Part shown: positions 15,638-21,415 of the stretch, one piece after another
Numbering within the stretch: position 1 is the first letter of the stretch
How the letters are laid out: each line of letters begins with the position of its first letter
DNA from: CAYUBI01 sp964443005
GTDB lineage: Bacteria; Margulisbacteria; Riflemargulisbacteria; GWF2-35-9; CAYUBI01
Assembly (NCBI GenBank): GCA_964443005.1
Contig: CAYUBI010000030.1
Coordinates: 1-21,415, forward strand
Reading direction: 5' to 3'
Length of the DNA: 21,415 nucleotides
Position numbers and translations under genes: made by a program
The notes under the pieces: generated by a model
What the model was told of the DNA's origin: nothing
Database searches by the model: none
Seen by the model: only the letters and a program-made list of their open reading frames with translations

Positions 15638-16951
15638 ATGGCTTCTTCAACTGTTAATTTAAAAAAATATCTTCACAAAGCTTCTCGTGTATTTCCATAC
15701 ATTCATCAAGGTCGTGTGCAAACAGTTGTTGGTTTAGTGATTGGGGCTAATGGACCCATGGTTGCAATGGGGGAATTATGTGAAATTTTAGTTAAAGACA
15801 AGATCATTCGTGCAGAAGTGGTTGGCTTTGAACGCGACAAAATTTTGTTAATGCCGCTAGGAGATATGAGTGGAGTTGCACCTGGAGCTATTGTGCAAGC
15901 TTCTGGCGAAGCTTTGTCGATTTCTGTTTCAAATGAACTGTTAGGCAGAGTAGTGGATGGATTAGGTCGGCCGTTGGATAACAAAGGGCCTTTGCCTGCT
16001 GGAATTCGTCAACCTGTTTATAATACGCCGCCGAATCCGTTGGTACGTGCTCGTATTAATTTGCCTTTGGCTGTTGGAGTTAAAGCAATTGATGGATGTA
16101 TGACCTTGGGTAAAGGCCAGCGTATAGGGATATTTGCAGGATCAGGTGTTGGGAAATCAACAGTGTTGGGTATGATGGCTAGAAACACGTCAGCAGATAT
16201 TAATGTAATAGCGTTAATTGGTGAACGGGGTCGCGAAGTTCGTGAATTTATTGAAAAGGATTTGGGCGCAGAAGGACTTAAGCGTTCAGTTGTTGTTGTG
16301 GCTACATCCGATCAACCTGCGTTAATTCGGATTAAAGGCGCGTTTATTGCTACAGCTATTGCAGAGTTTTTTCGAGATCAGGGTAGAGATGTCTTGCTTA
16401 TGATGGATTCTGTGACTCGGTTTTGTATGGCACAGCGCGAAGTAGGTTTGTCAATTGGCGAGCCACCAACAACTAAAGGCTATCCACCCTCTGTATTTGC
16501 GATGTTGCCGCAGTTAATGGAGCGCGCAGGCATGTCAGACCAGGGCAGTATTACAGGGATTTATACAGTGTTGGTAGATTCTGATGACATGAATGAGCCT
16601 ATTGCAGATACGTCACGGTCAATTTTGGATGGACATATTATTTTAGATCGAAAAATTGCAGCTAAGAATCATTGGCCAGCTATTAATGTATTGCATTCGC
16701 TTAGCCGAGTGATGCCAGATGTGACAGACCCCCAACATCGCGCAGCTGCAGCTACATTACGCAACATGATGGCTGTTTATCAGGATGCTGAAGATCTGAT
16801 TAATATTGGGGCTTATGCAAAAGGTTCTAACCCTGCTATTGATCGCTCAATCAAATTAATTGGACCTATTAACGATTTTCTTTGTCAGTCTGTAGACGAA
16901 AAATATGCATTTCAGGACATTGTGAGTGCCTTAAAAGCACTTGTCAAATAA
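15638..16951 (+). CDS. fliI: Flagellar/type III export ATPase FliI
   Basis: FliI is the hexameric ATPase at the cytoplasmic gate of flagellar protein export. The 437 residues carry an F1-like beta-barrel N-domain (about 20-95), Walker A AGSGVGKST (167-175), IGERGREVREFIE (194-206) and Walker B VLLMMDS (252-258), followed by VTRFCMAQREVGLSIGEPP and GYPPSVFAMLPQLMERAG, which are FliI/SctN hallmarks absent from ATP-synthase beta. The overall sequence fits flagellar FliI better than virulence SctN. No other fli, flh or flg gene flanks it. TTG 15635 is possible; ATG 15638 is preferred. The stop codon sits inside a 20-bp palindrome and in the 27-bp direct repeat described below. Confidence 0.92.
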   Translation: MASSTVNLKKYLHKASRVFPYIHQGRVQTVVGLVIGANGPMVAMGELCEILVKDKIIRAEVVGFERDKILLMPLGDMSGVAPGAIVQASGEALSISVSNELLGRVVDGLGRPLDNKGPLPAGIRQPVYNTPPNPLVRARINLPLAVGVKAIDGCMTLGKGQRIGIFAGSGVGKSTVLGMMARNTSADINVIALIGERGREVREFIEKDLGAEGLKRSVVVVATSDQPALIRIKGAFIATAIAEFFRDQGRDVLLMMDSVTRFCMAQREVGLSIGEPPTTKGYPPSVFAMLPQLMERAGMSDQGSITGIYTVLVDSDDMNEPIADTSRSILDGHIILDRKIAAKNHWPAINVLHSLSRVMPDVTDPQHRAAAATLRNMMAVYQDAEDLINIGAYAKGSNPAIDRSIKLIGPINDFLCQSVDEKYAFQDIVSALKALVK

Positions 16952-16955
16952 TTAT
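16929..16955 (+). repeat. 27-bp direct repeat, copy 1 (3' end of fliI), possible attachment site
   Basis: This copy begins CCTTAAAAGCACTTGTCAAA and encodes the last fliI residues LKALVK plus stop. It matches 17726-17752 at 26 of 27 positions; the only change is A to G at the third base of the Ala codon. The two copies bracket the HEPN/MNT gene pair (797 bp between repeat starts), as attL and attR would. Confidence 0.85.
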
Positions 16956-16961
16956 TTGACA
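16942..16961. terminator. 20-bp perfect palindrome at fliI stop, possible bidirectional terminator
   Basis: TGTCAAATAATTATTTGACA is self-complementary and contains the fliI TAA. It is followed by GCTTTTATGTTTTAC on the plus strand. It separates the convergent fliI and MNT genes, where a two-way terminator is expected, but the stem is AT-rich and the T-run is short, so termination is uncertain. Confidence 0.45.
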
Positions 16962-16990
16962 GCTTTTATGTTTTACACTCGGATAATCAC

Positions 16991-17305
16991 TTAAATTTCT
17001 ATGCCTGATGTAACAATTTCTTGAATAAAGGCATTGTCACTATTTTCAAAATCTTCGGGTCGATAAGGATGAACTTCAATGCGTGGGTTCAGTGAACGAA
17101 GATACGGGATTATTTTTTCGATATCAAAAAAACGAATTCCAGAAAATTTTTCTGAAACAAGTGCAATATCAATGTCACTATATGGATGAGCAAGCCCTTT
17201 AGCATATGACCCAAAAAGTATTGCTTTGCAAATAGGAATTTGATTTTTGGATAAGGTTTCTTTAAGCATTTGAATGTAAGGAATTATATCTTCTTTAGTA
17301 ACCAT
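16991..17305 (-). CDS. MNT-type nucleotidyltransferase (antitoxin of HEPN/MNT pair)
   Basis: The 104-residue minimal nucleotidyltransferase has the signature FGSYAKGLAHPYSDIDIAL (31-49) with metal-binding D44 and D46 and a third acidic residue at E77 in RIEVHPYR. In studied HEPN/MNT modules this protein neutralises the HEPN toxin, in some cases by adding AMP groups to it. It is transcribed after the HEPN gene and overlaps it by 22 bp, so the two are translationally coupled. All catalytic residues appear intact. The convergent fliI gene ends about 40 bp away. Confidence 0.88.
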   Translation of the reverse strand: MVTKEDIIPYIQMLKETLSKNQIPICKAILFGSYAKGLAHPYSDIDIALVSEKFSGIRFFDIEKIIPYLRSLNPRIEVHPYRPEDFENSDNAFIQEIVTSGIEI

Positions 17306-17670
17306 TGGTGTAACTCCTTGATTTGTTGAAAATATTCAAAACAAAAAGATTCTGTACAGAGTTTATAGAAATTTAGTTTGTAATCCGGGTATCTAGCTTC
17401 TATATTAAATTCATTAACTTTACGCAAAAAGTCGAGTTGTTCCTCAGTCATAATTATGTTTAATTCTAAAGCAAGAGTATGAAGTTGATGAGTTTTTGGT
17501 GCAGATTTGTTTTTTTGTTTGACATAAATTGCTTTGAGTGTTTTCTCTAAAACTAAATGAGCAATATAAAGACACCAATCATATTTGGATGTTTGGAAGA
17601 GTGATTCTGCTGTTTCAAGATCGTGCTGTGCACTTTCTATCCAATAATGAATTTGATTTTCAATGCTCAT
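17284..17670 (-). CDS. HEPN-domain protein (toxin of HEPN/MNT pair)
   Basis: The 128-residue helical protein matches the HEPN family: IHYWIESAQHDLETAESL at 8-25, then YDWCLYIAHLVLEKTLKAIYV, HQLHTLA and FNIEARYPDYK. It belongs to the ARYPDY subtype. I do not find the canonical Rx4-6H RNase motif of HepT-type toxins, so nuclease activity is not assured. It overlaps the MNT gene. An extended -10 (TGTTATAAT on the minus strand, TATAAT at 17682-17677) lies only 6 bp before the ATG and no Shine-Dalgarno is visible, so the message is probably leaderless. Confidence 0.85.
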   Translation of the reverse strand: MSIENQIHYWIESAQHDLETAESLFQTSKYDWCLYIAHLVLEKTLKAIYVKQKNKSAPKTHQLHTLALELNIIMTEEQLDFLRKVNEFNIEARYPDYKLNFYKLCTESFCFEYFQQIKELHQWLLKKI

Positions 17671-17676
17671 TGATTG

Positions 17677-17685
17677 ATTATAACA
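17677..17685 (-). promoter_or_regulatory. Extended -10 promoter of the HEPN/MNT pair
   Basis: The minus strand reads TGTTATAAT, a perfect TATAAT with the TG extension. It ends 6 bp upstream of the HEPN ATG (17670), so the predicted transcription start falls on or next to the start codon. TTGCAA further upstream is too close (10 bp) to be the -35. Confidence 0.6.
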
Positions 17686-17725
17686 TAAACATTTGCAAAG
17701 ATTCTATGATGCTAATTATTTTGGA

Positions 17726-17752
17726 CCTTAAAAGCGCTTGTCAAATAATTAT
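17726..17752 (+). repeat. 27-bp direct repeat, copy 2, right of the HEPN/MNT cassette
   Basis: This partner of the repeat at 16929-16955 is identical except for one base and still reads LKALVK-stop in one frame, although no fliI sequence precedes it. The palindrome of copy 1 is incomplete here: after TGTCAAATAATTAT the sequence changes to GCGTACGCATA. It is probably the right junction of the inserted cassette. Confidence 0.85.
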
Positions 17753-17763
17753 GCGTACGCATA
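17750..17763. repeat. 14-bp palindrome abutting direct repeat copy 2
   Basis: TATGCGTACGCATA is perfectly self-complementary and overlaps the end of repeat copy 2 by 3 bp. It sits about 95 bp before the next gene. It could be an operator for the downstream operon or part of a recombination core. Confidence 0.6.
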
Positions 17764-17857
17764 TCTGTAAAAATTCTAATACAAGATTTCCGATTTTTTT
17801 TACGATAATATGTTTAGAATCCTAATAAATAGGGTAAACATGACATAGAGGTGTAAA

Positions 17858-19312
17858 ATGGTTGGAGTTTTTTCGTTGCCGATAAATCAAAGCTATAAAG
17901 CCGCGCAATCAGCTCCTTTGTCTAAACCAGATACAGTTGTTCAACCGCCTAAGTCGTTAGTTCCATTATCAATTGAGGATTTGCTGTCTGAAAGGTCATA
18001 TGGTGCAGTTGAGTCAGCTGCAGAGCAAGCTAGATTGTTATCAGTTCCTAATCCTTCCAATGTTACGAACGGCAAAAAAACTGCCATTGAACCCTTGAAT
18101 GAAATGGTAGTGACTGGCGATTTGGACGTGCAACGTCGTGCTGCTTTGGCTTTAATGATGGGTTTCGAATATAAAGATGCTCCACATTCAGGATTGTTTA
18201 AAAAATTGGAAGACCGTATTTCCTCCCCCAATTTTTTTGCTCGTGATACTGATCTTTTTAATATTTTGACGAGTTTGTTAGCTTCAGAAAATAAGAAGGC
18301 TAATTCTGCGCCGTCCCCTGCTTTTGTTAAAGCATTTTTCGAAGCTAAGGATATTGACCCATTGTCAATTATCAAAAATTTTGCCTTAGCACAGGTAGAT
18401 GAAAAAAAGCCGTTTACGGGTTCTTTAGAGGATTATATCAATTGGGGACAGAGGTTTACGAAACAAGTTGGGATACAGCATGCTGAATTTTCTTTTGTTT
18501 CGCCTCGGATGGCTAATGGTTTGTATGAAAACTTTCAAAAGAGTTTTGAAAGTGAAAATTTTACTGATACTCCGTTTTATAAAAAATATTGGGAAAAAGC
18601 TGGAACAGCATATCATAGTGCTTTAGCAGAAATAAAAAAAGGGGACGGCGCAGATGCTGCTAACAAGCAACAGCGTATATATGCAATTCAATTGTTCCTA
18701 GGCGATATTATTTATGACACGAAAGTTGATCAATCTTTTAAAAAGACATTAATCAATCCTAGTTGGTGGGATGCTATTCGCACGAAGGATAGCGACGCTA
18801 AAAAAGTTTTGAATGATGCGTTTGCAAAGATGTTCGTTAAAAACCAAGATGCAGAAGAAGCAATGAATGGGATTCGCGATTATTCTATGGATAAAACGTT
18901 AGAGGCGCCATGGTATAAACCATTGACGACTTTTGATGATACAGCAATGGATCAATTTGTTTCAGGGCTAACAGGCACAGAAAACATGACAATTTTGCAA
19001 GCATATCAACATAAAAATGGAAACGTAGACCCAATCAAAAAAAGCTCAGACAACGAATTAAAAGATTGTAAAATTAAAGTAGAAGAGTTATTGAGCCTTG
19101 TCACAGATAAGACCTATTTCGCAACAAATCAAGCTCGTCTCAAGCGAAATATTATTGAAGCGTTAAAGCCTGAAAATAAGGGGAAAGATATGGGAATTAT
19201 TATGAATAATATGGCTGTTATTGAGGTATCTGAACAAAAAGACGGCACTCCGCCTGATCCTGCCCCAAAGCTATCTTCGCCTCCATCGACACCCGTTCAG
19301 GCAAGGCACTAG
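17858..19312 (+). CDS. Unrecognised soluble protein A, first of a three-gene operon
   Basis: I do not recognise this 484-residue protein. It has no signal peptide or membrane helix. The N-terminus (about 1-45) is rich in Ser, Pro, Ala and Lys and probably disordered, opening with VFSLPI. The centre (about 80-455) looks helical and mixed-charge, with a Trp-containing stretch NPSWWDAI. The last about 25 residues (DGTPPDPAPKLSSPPSTPVQ) are Pro/Ser-rich and disordered. ATG 17858 follows AGAGGTG (17847-17853). GATAAT at 17804-17809 may be the -10, without a good -35. It is followed after 2 bp by protein B. Context near fliI makes an export-related role conceivable, but no domain supports it. Confidence 0.8.
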   Translation: MVGVFSLPINQSYKAAQSAPLSKPDTVVQPPKSLVPLSIEDLLSERSYGAVESAAEQARLLSVPNPSNVTNGKKTAIEPLNEMVVTGDLDVQRRAALALMMGFEYKDAPHSGLFKKLEDRISSPNFFARDTDLFNILTSLLASENKKANSAPSPAFVKAFFEAKDIDPLSIIKNFALAQVDEKKPFTGSLEDYINWGQRFTKQVGIQHAEFSFVSPRMANGLYENFQKSFESENFTDTPFYKKYWEKAGTAYHSALAEIKKGDGADAANKQQRIYAIQLFLGDIIYDTKVDQSFKKTLINPSWWDAIRTKDSDAKKVLNDAFAKMFVKNQDAEEAMNGIRDYSMDKTLEAPWYKPLTTFDDTAMDQFVSGLTGTENMTILQAYQHKNGNVDPIKKSSDNELKDCKIKVEELLSLVTDKTYFATNQARLKRNIIEALKPENKGKDMGIIMNNMAVIEVSEQKDGTPPDPAPKLSSPPSTPVQARH

Positions 19313-19314
19313 CG

Positions 19315-20430
19315 ATGGCGATTAGTATCCCAAAAAAAACGCAACTGTCGTTTTTACTCGATCCCTCGTCAGTGATTTCAGTGGGCGATATATCGACTGG
19401 GAAATCTTCTGCAGCCAAGAATGTTGTCTCAAGTGATTCTAAGACATTGTCGATTCCAAGTGGTATGTCTGACCCCAAGACCGCACAGCTTGCTGAACAA
19501 AATCGACTGAACCAAATAATGGCAAAGCCTGTTTCCGTTCCAACACCACTTGGCGATCTAGGTGCTTCCATTCCAAACCAAGCTCCTCCTAATATTCTTG
19601 ATGATTTTTTGGATCATCTATTCGGTCAGGCAGATATTAAGGACAAAACAGCATTGCTTGCAAAATTAACTGCAGCTAATAAAAATGAACCTAACTCAGA
19701 AATTAAAGCCCTTGGAGATTTAATGATTCCACAACTTACAAATGACAGTACGTCCTTCAATATTCCATACGAAGATGAACATGCTCCAACTGCATTGTCG
19801 TACAAGAATATTTATAGAGTTCTTAATCATACATTTCCCAGAGAATGGCCGATTAAAAAAGAAAATTACGATACACTGTTTAGTAGTTATAATGAGGAAC
19901 AGGGTCTTTGTTTGGATGGGAAGGGCTTGGGTGAAATTAGGCGCGATTTGGAACGAAAAAGTCTGTTAGTATCTGCAGATCCAGATGCTAAAAATCCACG
20001 TGATGCCAAACAATTGAATGCTGATGTTATTAAGGGGTTTTGCACGCAGATGTTGCGGAAAATAGACATCACTGCCTCAGAGGAAAAGATTGATGAAGCA
20101 TTAAAGGATTCTGCAACAGTTAGTGGCGGGTTTGACACAGGTGGTCAGCGTATTTCTAATTATTTGTTTTCGAATGAAAAATTATTATCCTTAGCTGTGG
20201 TAAAAGATACGTTATTGAATCGTTTTCACTGGTCGATTCCAGAAAAAACGCTGGAGCATTTTGCAAAAAGGCCGGAATTAACTTATACGAAAGATGAATG
20301 GGATTTGCTGTTATATTATATGGCATCTAAACAGTTGAATAATCGAAATCCGGCTGATTGCGAGTTAGCTGACGTGAAAATGGCGCTTCGTGCGTATCGG
20401 CGCGCACCGGATGCGGCAACAGATGTCTAG
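19315..20430 (+). CDS. Unrecognised soluble protein B, second of the three-gene operon
   Basis: This 371-residue protein of unknown family has no signal peptide or transmembrane helix. It opens with AISIPKK and has a long Ser/Pro/Lys-rich, probably disordered N-terminus (about 1-95). After that come helical segments (ILDDFLDHLFGQ, KTALLAKLTAANK) and a C-terminal folded part (about 150-360). It starts 2 bp after protein A with AAGG (19303-19306) inside the end of A, and it overlaps protein C by 8 bp. The size and composition match its neighbours, suggesting a shared complex or a family of divergent paralogues, but I see no convincing alignment between them beyond the N-terminal motif. Confidence 0.8.
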   Translation: MAISIPKKTQLSFLLDPSSVISVGDISTGKSSAAKNVVSSDSKTLSIPSGMSDPKTAQLAEQNRLNQIMAKPVSVPTPLGDLGASIPNQAPPNILDDFLDHLFGQADIKDKTALLAKLTAANKNEPNSEIKALGDLMIPQLTNDSTSFNIPYEDEHAPTALSYKNIYRVLNHTFPREWPIKKENYDTLFSSYNEEQGLCLDGKGLGEIRRDLERKSLLVSADPDAKNPRDAKQLNADVIKGFCTQMLRKIDITASEEKIDEALKDSATVSGGFDTGGQRISNYLFSNEKLLSLAVVKDTLLNRFHWSIPEKTLEHFAKRPELTYTKDEWDLLLYYMASKQLNNRNPADCELADVKMALRAYRRAPDAATDV

Positions 20431-21352
20431 TACGGTTTCTATTCCCCGTGTTCCTAGTTCGCCACTACCCCGTGTTTCTGCGCCTATATCCATTCCCAAT
20501 AAAATCACGACATTTAATACTGATATTTGTGACTATTTGTTTGATATTCCTGCTGAAAATTATGAGGATTTCAAATCCAAGATGACTGTGAAAATTTGTG
20601 ATCAATTAGGGGATACTTACCAAGCACGAAGCTTATTAAATGCCTTGAAACAAGGCTTGGATAAAAATAGCCTTTGTCAATTAATCGGCTTAGTTGGAAC
20701 TGCGCAAAAGGTTATTTCCTCAGATTGTTTGGCTTTAGTGATGCCTACATCAAACCTTAACAATGACGTTTCCTTTCAGGAATTGATGGAAAATATTCGT
20801 CAGGTGGTTTCTGCTAAAGCTTATGTTGATGGTAAACAGGGTGCTGCTAATGCGTTTAGCCGTTTACGTGACAGCCTTGTGCAAGATAATGTGACGTGGC
20901 CAACAAAAAAAACTGTTGATGGTTTTATCGAAACCAGCTTAGCTCTGCAATTTCCGGAGATTCATGCACGGCCGTTCATGCCTGCGTTGATTGCGCAGAA
21001 ATTCCCTACAGACGGGCTGACTCCAGATGCTGCAAAAAAGCTAGTTGGTTCTGCTTGTTTTAATTTGTTTTCGGATGCAGATATTCAATTAGTTTTAAAT
21101 GAAAAAGGAAAGTTTACGTTTAACAGCCTTCGTAGTTTATTATTAGGGGTGATGCAGAAAAGTGAGAAGCATGGGGTCATTGCACGTAATGATTTGTTTC
21201 ATGAGGTATATATTAAAGACACGTACGCGGTTCTCTTAGCTCAGCTTAAAAAGTTTAAGTATCCACCCATTCCTGTAAAAACAAAACAGCCGGAAATGGA
21301 TCCAATGCAACTGGCAAATTTGCAGCGACAATTTGCTGGAGGCGAGGCATAA
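20423..21352 (+). CDS. Unrecognised soluble protein C, third of the three-gene operon
   Basis: This 309-residue protein of unknown family begins SSTVSIPRVPSSPLPRVSAP, again a Ser/Pro-rich flexible start with a V-S-I-P element. The rest is helical (YEDFKSKMTVKICDQL, ARSLLNALKQGLDKNSL), with an alternating hydrophobic core and a polar tail (PMQLANLQRQFAGGEA). No export signal or membrane helix is seen. The frame is open from GTG 20390, and ATG 20411 is possible. I prefer ATG 20423, which overlaps the B stop by 8 bp, has GGATG about 9 bp upstream, and gives an N-terminus like those of A and B. Confidence 0.78.
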   Translation: MSSTVSIPRVPSSPLPRVSAPISIPNKITTFNTDICDYLFDIPAENYEDFKSKMTVKICDQLGDTYQARSLLNALKQGLDKNSLCQLIGLVGTAQKVISSDCLALVMPTSNLNNDVSFQELMENIRQVVSAKAYVDGKQGAANAFSRLRDSLVQDNVTWPTKKTVDGFIETSLALQFPEIHARPFMPALIAQKFPTDGLTPDAAKKLVGSACFNLFSDADIQLVLNEKGKFTFNSLRSLLLGVMQKSEKHGVIARNDLFHEVYIKDTYAVLLAQLKKFKYPPIPVKTKQPEMDPMQLANLQRQFAGGEA

Positions 21353-21367
21353 GTCAAATTTATTAAT

Positions 21368-21395
21368 TTGTACATAGAAAGAATTCTGCTATAAT
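21368..21395 (+). promoter_or_regulatory. Strong promoter at the right edge for a gene outside the window
   Basis: TTGTAC (21368-21373), a 16-bp spacer and TATAAT (21390-21395) preceded by TGC make a near-consensus extended -10 promoter. The start of transcription should be near 21402. An ATG at 21409 would give a leader of only a few bases with no Shine-Dalgarno; whether it is the start codon cannot be told because the window ends. TTCTGCTATAA is shared exactly with the fliI promoter. Confidence 0.7.
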
Positions 21396-21415
21396 AAGTT
21401 TTAGATTTATGCTTA

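Noticed and set aside
15638..16951. ATP synthase beta subunit or virulence SctN instead of FliI
   Set aside because: GYPPSVFAMLPQLMERAG and GERGREVREFIE patterns are typical of export ATPases. The full sequence reads like flagellar FliI, and no virulence type III genes are nearby.
17768..17796. Sigma-28 (flagellar) promoter upstream of the three-gene operon: TAAA then TCCGATTT
   Set aside because: The spacing is about 2 bp too long and the -10 matches only CCGAT. It would be attractive beside fliI, but the match is too weak to claim.
17538..17825. Plus-strand frame of 95 codons across the HEPN 5' end
   Set aside because: It runs through the HEPN gene, its promoter and repeat copy 2, has no ribosome binding site, and encodes nothing recognisable.

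Overview
The window is AT-rich, densely packed bacterial DNA. It points to a motile anaerobe. Motility is suggested by a FliI-type export ATPase, a MotE-like MgtE_N protein and a PseC-type aminotransferase of flagellin-sugar pathways. Anaerobic life is suggested by an RnfB-like polyferredoxin. No rRNA or lineage-diagnostic gene is present. The gene mix would suit a deep-branching candidate phylum (for example Margulisbacteria-like), but that placement is a low-confidence impression.

Region 1 (1-3007) looks accessory. It holds a PIN-domain toxin cut by the left edge, its small partner gene, a secreted protein with six VGIGT-type repeats resembling phage tail-fibre stalks, a secreted Lcl/DUF1566 protein, and the internally deleted remnant of an AAA-ATPase/PD-(D/E)XK nuclease gene.

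Region 2 (3001-10492) is a compact plus-strand housekeeping run: M23 peptidase (EnvC-like), S41 protease (CtpA), pyrB, pyrC, carA, xseA and 5-formyltetrahydrofolate cyclo-ligase. Most junctions overlap or nearly touch, so they probably share transcripts. The pyrimidine genes make carbamoyl-aspartate and dihydroorotate, but carB is absent. xseA also lacks an adjacent xseB. A perfect 16-bp inverted repeat closes the run.

Region 3 (10597-12659) holds an RnfB-like protein lacking the usual first Fe-S domain and a membrane-anchored MgtE_N/MotE-like protein. Region 4 (12646-15513, minus strand) holds the EttA-type ABC-F protein and then PseC, 3 bp apart and probably co-transcribed. fliI reads away from them on the plus strand.

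Region 5 (16929-17752) is a HEPN/MNT toxin-antitoxin pair on the minus strand. It is bracketed by a 27-bp direct repeat (26/27 identical) whose first copy is the 3' end of fliI and whose second copy can still be read as LKALVK-stop. This looks like insertion at the 3' end of a gene.

Region 6 (17858-21352) is an operon of three large unrecognised soluble proteins. All three start with a short hydrophobic-Ser-[Ile/Leu]-Pro motif in a Ser/Pro-rich, probably disordered N-terminus, and none has a signal peptide. Given the nearby fliI they could be clients of a flagellar/type III export route, but this is a hypothesis. Three promoters in the right-hand part (fliI, HEPN, right edge) have an extended -10 (TGnTATAAY) close to a potential start codon with no visible Shine-Dalgarno, suggesting leaderless mRNAs.
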